From the NCBI GenBank assembly GCA_019649035.1, contig BMAT01003225.1:23167-49325 (forward strand): a stretch of 26,159 bases of DNA. Direction: 5' to 3'. This document shows, piece by piece, positions 1-11,500 of this stretch; positions within the stretch are counted from its first letter, which is position 1, and each line of letters opens with the position of its first letter. The translations under genes were made by a program, and so were the position numbers. The notes under the pieces were generated by a model, which saw only the letters and a program-made list of their open reading frames with translations, did not search any database and had not been told where the DNA came from. This DNA comes from Elysia marginata (Eukaryota > Mollusca > Gastropoda > Plakobranchidae).

Positions 1-399
1 AATGCAATTTATTATACGTAGACCATAAATTATTTCAGGATTCATGGCTGAAACCTATGGTTTTTCAGTCGACCTTGAATGTTCCTCCTGTTCCTCGAAG
101 CAGGAAAGTGTAGGCCTACTGCCCATGCATTCTTAACTAGCCTAGCAATCGACCCAATGTAGTATGTACATGTACTCAATGACGTTACTCAGGTAACTCA
201 TTGCAAAAATGCTAGGCCTAAGAAGAACAACGTTATTGCTCTCCACTCTCCCTCTTTTACATATTCACAGAGACAAAAAGTAAGTTCATTCAGATGGGCA
301 CTATCGGGTACCTTAAAAAAAACAACCTAGGTAAGAGATCAAAAGCCAACCTTTTTTCCAGGAAAAGTATCTCACGAAATTGAAACTGAAACTAACTCG

Positions 400-690
400 C
401 CAAACTGTGTTCAGTCTTAAGATACGGCTGGCCGTCATTCCCTTTCTCTCTGCTGTGCTTCTAGTTCTGCCCATCTTTTTCCCAATCTCCTGCGATCTTT
501 CCTATGCCTCTTTTTCCTGCTGGCTTTCTCTTTCTCTGTTCATTTCTGGCAACTCTTTCATCTTGCTCAAAATCTCGGTTTTCATAATCTTCGATGTTTC
601 TGCTCCTCTCTACCTCTACTCTCTAGTCTAGCTTTTTTTTGGCTTTCTCCTCGGCATATGTCTGAACAAACTTAAACCTTTATATTTATT
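400..690 (-). pseudogene. Coding-like lysine/glutamate-rich stretch, unidentified
   Basis: Read on the minus strand, one frame gives a strongly charged peptide starting RFKFVQTYAEEKAKKK. It meets one stop near 620 and then runs open for about 50 more codons (RVEVERSRNIEDYENRD and onward, ending near 455). Such dense E/K/R composition is unlike the surrounding intron and suggests a decayed exon or element ORF. It may equally reflect the CT-rich plus strand at 430-750. I do not recognise a family. Confidence 0.25.
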
Positions 691-2359
691 TTTTGACCTG
701 ATTCTTCCCACCTCCTCTCTCTCTCTCTTCTTTTCTCTTTATAGCGAGAACTGAAAGGCAAATACATGTAGCTTTTTCAAAGTTTTTAATGCTACATTAC
801 ACTTACAGGGGTGTTTCGTTTGAAAACATGGTTGGAGATCATCACTGAGTTCTTGTGACATCCCTAGACAAAATGGCGGTGCTGGTTGCGATTTTTGTAG
901 ATTCACTGTGCTTCCTATTACTTACTCTAGTTAGCTTTTGTACCCGTCTCTATCTTTGTTGATATAATAAGTCTACTGTGATTTGGGGGTGGGGCGAGAT
1001 GGAGAGTAAAACGTTATCTGTTATGATGGTATTATCATAACTATGTTTATTTGATCATGAATTGAGCTAGTTAGACTAGTATTTCTTTCTTTTTAATCTT
1101 TCCTAGTTATGATCACTTATTATAGTGAATTACAATAAAGTGAATTATGGCCTATATGTCAAATAATTATGAGTTTATGAGCGAAAGTTAAGTTCCCAAT
1201 TTTGGGCTTTGTTATTGCCTTACTGTGTCATTTGCATTTGAAACTGCATACGTGTATGTCGTTGGTAGAGAGGCTTAACATTATTTTCATTAGAGTTAAC
1301 TGACTTTTTATACTGGAGTGCGATCCATTGGAGACTAGATCGCTGCCCTTGTGGTTGTAGTAATAAAAATATCTAGCTATCCTGATCTAACACAGGTTAT
1401 TTCAGTCTAACTAATTACAAGTTTTATATTTATGGCATTTAGATCCAAGATGTAGTCTAAAGTGAATTGATGGACTCATTTAGTATGTGTAGTCATATTC
1501 AGATCTTTATCTAAAGATCCACAACATAAGCCTACTTATTTATTGATGGTGTAGTCTTTGTGATCAAGACTGTCTTGATCACTGAAGTATGTTTATTTTT
1601 AATCTAGATGCAGGTTAGATCTTGAGCTAGGCTATGTCTGAATTCTAATGGTTTAGATAGGTCTATAATCCATATCGTCAATAGACCATATCAAGCCTAG
1701 ATTTATAAATTATATGCAGGTAAGGATACGCTAACAAAGGTGTGAAATTCCAATAGATTATAACCTCCAAGAGACATGGGTTGGAGGAACTTATTTTTTT
1801 TTTTTAAATAACGCTGAGAACGCATTTTAGCTTTTCAAGAAATTTCAGTTTGCCAATTCATGTACCTCATACCATTTAAAAAACAGTACACAATTTAATT
1901 TTAAACTTCATATGTGCAGAGTAGATAGCATCTTGTTTTTACTCAAAGTATGCAGGCCTATCTGAAATTCAGACTTCTGCTTGCAGGCCAACCAGACTTG
2001 GCTTGCTTGCACCCATGCTTTTATGCAAACTAAAAAAAATGTATAAAAATCTAAAAAAGTCACTTCATAAAAATGCTTATGACAAAATGTCTGAATTGAC
2101 TGTAATAAACGATTGCTTCTCACAGAATGCAAATCCGATGTTTAGATTTTGACCTATAAAAGCCCAAAGTTTACTATTTTAATCGAACACGGCGGCTACA
2201 ACAATCGGTTACCAAGGCAACCAAACATTGGAAATTACTAAGTAAACGTTTTTCTTTGATTTTTGTCCGCATTGTATTGAAACACAAAAAATTAGATCTA
2301 ATTTCAAAAAAAAAAAAAAGTAAAAAAAAATGCCTCTGGCTGCCGCACTGGCCCCTTAG

Positions 2360-2470
2360 GTCAACGGGCACTTTTCTTTATCTGACTTTTGCCTGCCTTA
2401 AGTCAACTTTTATTTTTCTCTGCCTTGCTTTGCCTGCCTTTAGTCAACTGTTGTCTCTCTCTGTCCTCAG
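2360..2470 (+). repeat. About 41-bp acceptor-like tandem repeat
   Basis: GTCAAC recurs at 2360, 2402 and 2443, each time preceded by CTTAG, CTTAA or TTTAG and a pyrimidine-rich run (GCCTGCCTT-like). The true acceptor (CCTCAG|GTCACA at 2471) has the same look. Spacing is 42, 41 and 28 bp. It reads as tandem copies of an intron-end module lying against the exon. Confidence 0.6.
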
Positions 2471-2585
2471 GTCACATTGTATTCCATGATGTGTTCAGAC
2501 AGACAGGCTGACCCTCAGGAAGGAATTCTCCTCTACCTCAAGCAGGAGCAGATGCAGACAATTCCCGTCAAACCAGAGAGCAAAA
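2471..2585 (+). CDS. DNA2: DNA2 exon: end of nuclease QxxxY motif
   Basis: Residues 1-38, beginning [22 protein letters not shown] supplies the last four positions of the RecB-family QxxxY motif, so the glutamine must be the last codon of an exon beyond the window. GILLYLK matches the LLLYLK block of human DNA2. The acceptor is CTGTCCTCAG. The donor GTGGCA at 2586 is weak, but it is the only nearby GT that keeps frame with the next exon; the GT at 2593 does not. Confidence 0.9.
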
Positions 2586-5500
2586 GTGGCAAGTTTGTTG
2601 AAAAGTTATCTTGCCTTACTTCACAAACATAAAATATAATCTGATCAGAAAATGTTAATTTTTTATTTGACAATAATGTAAAGTTTAAAACTATTAAGAG
2701 AAAAAAATTCCCAATTCAAAAGTAAATTAGGTTTTATTCAGTCTTAAGAAATTATGTCACCAATCGGTCAAAGCATCCAAATTAAAAATTTTTCTTTATT
2801 ATTTCAGAAGCAATATGGTAAAAATCCCTCAAACAAATGAATTCTTAATTTAAGAAAGGTCAAAAACTAATTAATCTTAAAAATATTATGGACCCTTGAA
2901 TGGTCATCTTGCTCTTAATTCAGTAAACCACTAAGTAATTAACCAAAGTGTTAACATCCTCTACCTCATCTATAAAATCTACATATTACCAGAAACCCTA
3001 TAATTCAAATCTCTAGGGTGTGAACAAAAACTTTGAATTAAGAAGATTTGAATTTTGCTCAACCCTTTGAGCATGAGCCCCTGAACCCTAAGTATTCCTA
3101 TACCTGTTATAATCCATGCATAGAAAATGATAACTCTGTGTAAAATGTCATGGGGGGGGGGCTTCTTTGAGTGATTTCAAACTTTTTGTTTGAGCTGTAA
3201 TGATGTGGGAATCTGAGACCGGTTTTATAGTATGTATAAAAATACACTATATCTAAAAACAGCAGCTAGACATGTATACTGGTCTTACGAACTCAAAGGA
3301 ATAAAGAATCAGGTTTATTAACTCAGCCATTTCTTTTGCTCTATTATTATTAACAACAACACCTTTCTCTCTCCCAAACCTTGCAAACATACAAAGACAA
3401 AATAATCCAGTGGGCCATAGACACCCCTGTGTGGGTCAAGATGTAGCAACTATGTGATAGTATGTATATTATAAGCCTGTTATGCTTTGGAGAAGTGAAA
3501 CTGCTAAAAAACAGAAGGAAAATTTTCTATAGGCGGCAATATAAACAGATCTGCCATTCATACAGATTAAATCAGTATTATATTGGTTTTTTGGTCAAAA
3601 TGTTAAAAAATACTGATTGCTGATTTTTTTTACAAATGCTGGTTTTTAATGGCTTGGTAAATACCACGCAATCAGCCAAACTTCATAGAGTTAATTTGTC
3701 AGTTTTTATAAATTTTTTTTAATAATCTGAAAACTATATTTTTAGTACATGTACCAAAATAGTTTACTGCAGACCTACTGTATTATGGAGCTTGGTAGTT
3801 TTTTAACTGTTATACATTTTTTTAACAGTTTAAATTACAATGGCCACAAAAAATTTAAGTGCTAATGCTTTCACAAAAATAGTGTCAGAGTTTGTGAGTA
3901 CCGATACATGGTCATACAGATTTTTTAACCCTGAATACTGATTTTTTAGCTCAATCATACTCATACTTATTTTCCATTTTGAAGAGCGGCAAGTGTGTAT
4001 AAACTTTGAAATAAGAGATTTGAACTTGATTAAATTTGATTTATGAGATAAGACATATTAATGATAAAGATGAATTAAAAACTTAAGACTTATAAAACTT
4101 CAAATTGTGAGAAGTTCAAATTATTAGGGTTTGATTTAAGTCATTAAATGTAAGCTAGTTCATGCCTGCGCTTAACACAATTCTAAACAAAAGTTCCTTT
4201 CATGTCATTGCAATTTTTACATTTTATTGCTTTCTCATTTTGTACTCCCAATCTGGTAGGCCTCATCCAATTGAGAAACAGGCTGGCCAAGGATCTATCC
4301 AGGCATGTTACCATGGAAATGGATGAAGCTGGCATGCAGACTTATCAGTTGGCCAATTTGCCAGAGCCTATCAACAATGAGCGCGCTTGCAGCAAATGTG
4401 CTCACCTTCAAACATGCAGTATCTATCAGAGGTGAGTTTGTGCAGTCTTTTTTTTTTTTTTTTTTAATATTTACTGCTGTGACCTACTCTTGTATCTTTC
4501 CTAGCAGGCGGGCATGTCTTGTGTGCTCTTAAGCTTTTCCTTAAATTGTGTCTTGAATTTCATATATACCTGCTTGGGTTTTGATATAAACACTTTTTCC
4601 ACGGTTTTGTGGTAAAAAATATTTAAACCAATTTCGTTTTAAACAAGCTATTTATGTGAACCTATGAAATTTGTTATCAAGATTCTCAAAATGGCACAAG
4701 GCTTATATCACCATTATTTATTAACAAAAGTTTCACTCATGACTATTTTTACCCTGTTGTTTTTAAAAAGTACAAGTGATTAAGTGAAGTGAACAGTCTT
4801 TGACGCTGTGGTCACAAAGAGTTATTTTTGTATGCATAGGCCACAGATCAACGCCTAGTCCCTGTTAGGGGAATGTGACCCTCTAAACTACAAGTTGGGG
4901 TTTAACCCTTCAATTTGTTGACTACTACATAATTACAAGCAGGACAGAGACATTTTAGCTTAGAATTCCAATTGAGACCAAAAGGCAATTGTAAAATGCA
5001 GCTTTAAATTTTTTACTTTAAATGGACTAAGAAAAAAAATTCAATGAGAAATACAAAATGGCTGCGAGGATCCCCTATTCAACAATACTTAGGAAGCTGG
5101 CACTTGACCGGGGTACATGATGGGGTGGCTCAGGTCCCTCAAATGTTCCTCTCTGCGACTTCAATCCAAGGCCCCGAGTCTACAAGTTCTCCATATTATA
5201 TAGACCCCTGATCCGTATTCACCAATTAAAACTCACTCCCACACCAAGTTCAAAGCATGCATACTTAATCACTTATAACTTTCAGCACAATCATCAAAAA
5301 TACATGAAGTCTTTCGCTCCCAACAATCCTCGGTGGTCAAACATTTGCCCTGTGTAGGTTTTAAGAATTTATCAATGCATGTTCAGCCAGGGTACGTCTT
5401 CGAAACTAAAAATACTTAATTCAAAGACACAGTCGAGCAGAAATAAGGTAATAGTCTAGATCTCCAAGACCTTATTTAAAAAAAATGAAGACATTGTCTT

Positions 5501-8500
5501 CTTAACTTAATTGTAGTTGAAAAAAGACGGAGATAAACCTATAATCAAAGAACTAACACCTGAGGACTTTGAAGCTGTGTCTACCCATGGGGTCTTTACT
5601 TACTACTTTTGAATCCCTCTCCTTGAAAATTACATCAGATCAAAATTATCTCCTTTATGCATGTATTTACCAACCTCCCTACTTTAAAAGGAAGAAAGCT
5701 AATGCATCATCGTTTTTGGCAGAATTCTGTGAATGTCTTATATCTATCAACAAGGAAATGCCTGCATATATACTTGGTGATTATAGCCTTCAATTTGAGA
5801 AAGAGACTGATCCTTCAGTTTTAGAACTTCAAATTGTATTCTGAGAACTAGACATTACTCAACATATGACTGAGCCCATACTTATACGGAATGTAAGATT
5901 CAGTTCCTGATAATCAGAGACAGTACAAACTGTACATCGAATCTTAAGGTTTTAGACAGGTTGATTTCAGACCACTTTTTTTATCTGTTTTGAAATTGAC
6001 AGTACCAAATCCATAAAACAATATAAAAAGATCATCTCAAGGAATTTGAAGAACATTAATGTTAACTTAAATCTGTTAAAAGAGTGCCAGTCTAAATCAC
6101 TGCAAAACTATCTTTGACTATCTTTCTCATTAACAACTGTGTTACAAACATTCATGATCAACATGCACCTTGCAACAAGAGAACAATGACCTCAAGTCCT
6201 AACGCTGCCTGGTACACCATCATTGTGAAAGAAGCTAAACAGCAGAGACGAAAAGCAGAGAGAATGTGGAGGAAAACTGGCGTTACTGTTCACAGATTTG
6301 TTTTTGGCAGAAAAACAAAAACCTAATGAAACTCTTGAAAATGATAAAGAAATGATGTCATGAATTATAGATCTGAAATTTTGGTTCAAGTAAAGACCTT
6401 TTTCAAATCTATAACAGTCTTATGAGAAAAAACATAATGTTTTGCCTCTGCCCTCTTATACAATGAAATGTCTAATGCTTTCAATGATTGAACAAAATTG
6501 ACGTAATTAGAACAGAAATAGACAAAAACCCCATTGAACCATCTTTTGAAAGCTGGAGGAAAGAAAATTATTATTGAATCACCGGACAAATTTTGTGAAC
6601 ATGATCTTTTACCTGCAGATATTTTCTTTGAATGTATAGACATTGCATTGCCTTATATTACAAACTACACTCACTGGCACTCACTGCTTTGCCAGACAAG
6701 AAACTAGACGAACAAACAACCAAGCGATCTAAGAAAGAGCAATTTTGATCCCAATGAACTAATAAACTACAGATCTGTTTTGAATCTACCTTTCCTATTT
6801 TAAGTCCTCAACTTGACCTTCATGTTACAGAAAAACAACCTGAAAGTAAAATTTCAATCTGACAATAAAAGCAAGCACTGTACAGAAACTTCACTAATCT
6901 GTGTTACATCATGCCTATTGAAAGCCTGAGACGAGGGCAAGGTGTCTATCCTTACGCTACTTGATTTGTCAACTGCATTCAACACTATAGATCGTAAAAG
7001 TTTACTAAATCGCCTTTCTCACTCTTTTGGAATTCAGGGTGAAGTTTTAACTCGTTTACATCTTGTTTGCAAAATGAAACTGAGAAAGTTGTTGGTTAAA
7101 ACAAACTCAGATCGTAGTATTAATAAATTTGGTGTTCCGTAAAGTTCTGTTCTAGGACTATTATTTTTTCACTTTATTTAGGCCACTGCCTTCATTTCTT
7201 AAGATTAGAAGGTGCTAAAATTCCTGGACTGAAAATATATTAGAGAACAATAAAGCTACCTTCATCAAATTAAAAATTTTTCAATTGCCAGTACAAATAT
7301 AGTGTAACCTGCCTTTTTCTACATTTTTGTTTAGGCTTGGCCATGTAATATGGATGCAAGTCAGTCTTAAACTAGAGTTTAAAAGAACTCACCTATGTTG
7401 CTGTTCATACTTGAATTATATTTTATAATTGTTGATACCATTATACTATGGAATCCAGTTAAAATAAAACACTTAGGCAAAGTTTATCTTATATTCTACA
7501 ACAAGGTGGGCAAGGATCTTACAATTTCAGGGATCTGGGCATGTTGAAACAGCATATCTATCTATAAGATATATCCATTTTGCTAGAGCTGTGGCAAATT
7601 ATTTTTCCAGCTACTGTTATTTTTACTGTGGTATTGTGGTCTCATGATAGACACCGAGAATTTGGACAAAGATTTGGGGTTCAAGCTCTGGCTTAGCAGA
7701 ATGATGTTCAATCCTTGGGAAATATTCTTTACACACATTTTCTCCTCTCATTTAGGTTGTTAATGAGTATTTGGCTATAGGCTGAGAAAGACATTTTGAC
7801 AGTGATGTGATGTTTTAACAGTTGCTCCTCTATGAGTTTAGAAGGTAAACTAGCAAGTAACAGCCTGTTAGGGAACCCAATATAAACACTTAAAGGTTTT
7901 TACTTGACTGTACCAGATCTGTCGAGAAAGTTGAGAGGTCAGAAGGTCACGCCATGTCCCGCCTGGTGCCGGATGCTTTAGCCCACTTGGGAGACGTAGA
8001 TCTGACCTACTTCCTTCACTGGCTGCTCTGCCTGGACGTGGAAGGCCAGGAGTCTGACCGCAAGCAGCTACAACACATCTGGAACTCCAGCAGTCAGCAG
8101 AGGTGGGTTAGCTCTTTCTTAACTCTTCCAGTAGTCTGCAGATGTTTGTTCTGATTCTCAACTCTACCAGTAGTCTACAGCAATAGGTTCTGTTTCCTAA
8201 CTCTTAAACTTGATCACTGCGAAACGTTTCTAAAAAACAAACACCTTTTATTTAGCAAATGTCAGTTTTTTCAGGTTTTCTATCACTTATTGTAGAACTT
8301 GTGTCTATGATACTCGAAATACATGAGCAATTTGGTATTCCTGAATTCCATCCAAAGCCTCCCAACCTGCCAAGAAAGTTCAGAATGCAATATTGCTTAC
8401 TGATTGCAGGATAACTTTTTTCTAAAGATACAGTTTTTACTGTTGATGTTTACTTTCCTTCTTTGTTGGCTACAAAAAGTAAGCATTTCTTTCATAAAAC

Positions 8501-11500
8501 TTTTTTTTTTTTCGAAACCGTTTTATGCAACTTTTTTTTTTTTTTTTTTTTTTGTTTCCAAGCAAATCCTACAGCAAAATGCGCAAAATTTCAAAAGCAA
8601 AAAATCAACTGGTTAAAAGGAATTAAAACATGTACTTTTTAAAAATTTGTAAATTAGCTTCTTCTTCCAGGTTGATATCAGAGATGTTGGGACATCACAT
8701 GTTTTGTGGCATCATTTTTTTAGGGTCGTTTTGGTTTTGGTCATTTCCTTTCTGCTGTAGATATCTATCTCCATACTTGTGGTGGCTTTCTTTTCTCATT
8801 AATTCTCAGAGAATGTCTCAAGTATTGCCATTTTCTTCACAATGTACAACAGAAAGATGAATGCTTTGAAATTCTGTATGTCATTGATTTATTAAATGAG
8901 AAAAAGATAGGTTTTTGACAAATGCCTAATTTGTTTTTTTCTCTTTCTTGTCCAGGGAAAGAGATGGAGAATGTTTGAGTAACCTTGTTATCACAGGGTC
9001 GGAGCTTGGAATTCCTGAGTCTCAGAGTTTTAATGACGGCCAGGGCTGCTCTCTCATCTTTTCCAGACATCCTGAGTAAGAAACAGAAACAATATGTCCT
9101 ACCTAAGCTCAGTCAATACTGTTGTTGCATTGGTTCACCTATAATTGTAACAATGCTTTAAGTAGTAGCTCCTCTGTCACCAGCATGACAATAGTAACTG
9201 TAACTGTTTCTGATGCAGGAGTGAATTAGCATTCTCCTACTACCTTAACTGCTCTATGAATGTCAATAGAAAGAAATTGAAGAGCATATGTAGGAAAGAA
9301 TATAAACGTAGCTATCATGTTTTAATTAGTTCAAATACAGGGAAGCGTATTTTCTAGTGTTAAACTTTTGTAAATACAGGGATGCAATATTTCCAATCAT
9401 TTTTAAAGTTCTGATTCCTTGCTCAGTTCTGATTGCTATTTATCTTAATACTTAAAGGTAGGAAAGTTACCAAATTGTGCTGTTTATTAAGCTTGTCAAT
9501 TATGATGTAAACCGGTGGCCTTTGATCTTAAGTACTGGTGCAGAGTCATCTGCTCTTCATGTTTGATCTGCATTTTTTCCTTTCAATTAAAAAGAATATT
9601 TGTAATAAATTTCAATTTTTTGTTGACAATTAGATGAACTTTAGCTTCTATAGTAAGACTTTAAAGCGCTTTGTCCTGTTTTGAGGAAATGTCCTTTGTG
9701 AATAAACTTCATTATAATTTTTGTGAGTGTCCAGTTATGTGGGCCTAGGTCTCAACTGTGTGGGACTGACGTGCGGAGACATGGTTGTGCTGAGTAGTGA
9801 GGATGGAAGATTGATCGCTCTTGCTACAGGTTTTGTACGCAGCATCTCATCCACTTGTGTTGAGATTGTCGTAGACAGGTAATGAGCATTTCTTGTCTCT
9901 GTAACTAACTTACTTGGGACATTTTGTATACAGAAAATAGTAGACAAAAATGAATTTTATGTCAGATTAGACTCTTACAATGTAAATGAACATTTTGGGA
10001 CTGGTAGCCTTATTTTCCTTATTAGGAATTTCCATGAAGCAGGAGATTCAGTGGAGGTAGTGATGATTGAAAATCATTTAGAAAGGTTTAGTCACCGAGA
10101 CACATTTGTGTTTTGTACCCTCTCACTGCCAAGCCTGAGTTTCGCTCTGGATAGACAATTCTTGTTTTTTTTAATCTTATGAACAGTCAAAGGCATATAT
10201 CCACAAGAAACTTGTGGACAAGGTAAGCCAAACAGATTATTTCCCTTGCTCCAAAGGAGATACCATTATGCATTTTTTTCAGTTTGACTATTTTTTAACA
10301 AATTGTTTGGATGGTAAAGGCAGAACCTACCCGGCAGTGAAGGGTTTAAGAAGTGTAGTGACAACATGTTATAAGTCATGTTTCTCTCAGTGGCATGGAC
10401 GTAGCTGTCAAAACGACTATAAGTTGAAGGATCAAATCATACCAACGGCAAGCATTTTATCTGCCTTTGTCACCCTAAGCCTACTTCAATTTGTAGCTAA
10501 TTATACACCTTAGATCTTTTGATTATTACACATAGGAAGGGTTGGATTTTGCCCCAAGTTTCATATGCATTTGAAAATATACTGTTTTTACTTTATACAA
10601 CTTGATCAAACAAAGTATTAGAGATGCCATTTATATTATTTTCCATTTTCCCATTGTTTTGGTCCTCCTAAATTTCTTTTTGTGTATTCGTGTGTTTCTA
10701 TTGCTTTTGATATAAATATTTGTGTGTGTATGAAAATGTGAAGCATTGATTTTCAGTTACTTTGAAAAAGGTTAAGTGGCATCCCAGGAATATAAAGTAG
10801 TTTAAAACGATTATGTTAATAAAGCTATGGATTCCGATTTTAGCCCTCTGTTTACATGTCAAACTCAATACAAAACTTGTCAAAGTGGCTAAAACTATAT
10901 GCACTCTCATTTTAAATAACTATGAAAATATTTTTTTACAAATCAAAAGAATAACAAAAATTAAAAACTGTATTCCCAGACTGTTTTTGACCAGTTCCCT
11001 TTTCTGTGCCTATGTAAAATGTAACTTTCGTTTAGGGACTACTTGCATAACACAGGAGTGTACAGAGGCATCAAGTTCCGACTAGATAGAAACAACAGTT
11101 TCACTACATCTGGGTACCTTTATGCAAATCTCTCCAAACTAATGAATAACGAATCTCAAGGGTAAGTTTGACCTCATTTCTGAATACCCAAGCAACATTT
11201 TCAGCACTGGATATCACTCTACAAATCTCTCCAAACCAATGACTAATGAACTTCAGGCTTAAGTTTGTCTTTGGCATCCTCTCGCTCAAAATAAAAATTA
11301 TTTAAGTAAATGTTTGGTGAACCCCTCAAAAATGTTTCATTTCTAACTTTTTTGTCTTCTTCACCTTTTGAATTCAATAAATTATGTATTTCATTTTGAA
11401 GTAGGATTGAGAAAGTTTTTTTTTTGCCAGCAACATGCATAGCCATAGTCTGCTAGTAATGTTGCAATTGGAAAGTGAATTTCAAGCTTATTAATTACAG

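Larger units (their letters stand above)
1..2470 (+). other. Upstream intron of DNA2, no exon recognised
   Basis: The residues expected just upstream of 2471, around the ELKTGK and HRSQ motifs of the nuclease domain, are not found here in any frame. This is therefore read as intron of more than 2.4 kb. It holds a coding-like minus-strand stretch near 400-690, a GATC-rich segment with palindromes (1050-1620), and a short repeat array beside the acceptor (2360-2470). The rest is AT-rich with nothing I can name. Confidence 0.6.

Noticed and set aside
44..136. ATGGCTGAAACC ORF of about 30 codons after a TTTCAG at the window start
   Set aside because: It is short, has no similarity to the DNA2 nuclease region expected here, and no other support.
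2593..2598. Alternative donor GTTTGT for the exon at 2471
   Set aside because: It leaves two bases over and breaks frame with the exon at 4260; the GT at 2586 keeps it.
5569..7142. Separate small genes at 5569, 6114 and 6942
   Set aside because: The three frames are consecutive blocks of one broken LINE ORF2, not individual genes.
8404..8616. Phenylalanine-rich open frame
   Set aside because: It is produced by poly-T tracts in an intron.
10214..10513. 99-codon open frame in the intron after 9878
   Set aside because: It begins with GTG, has no recognised family and overlaps the microexon donor; it is likely chance.
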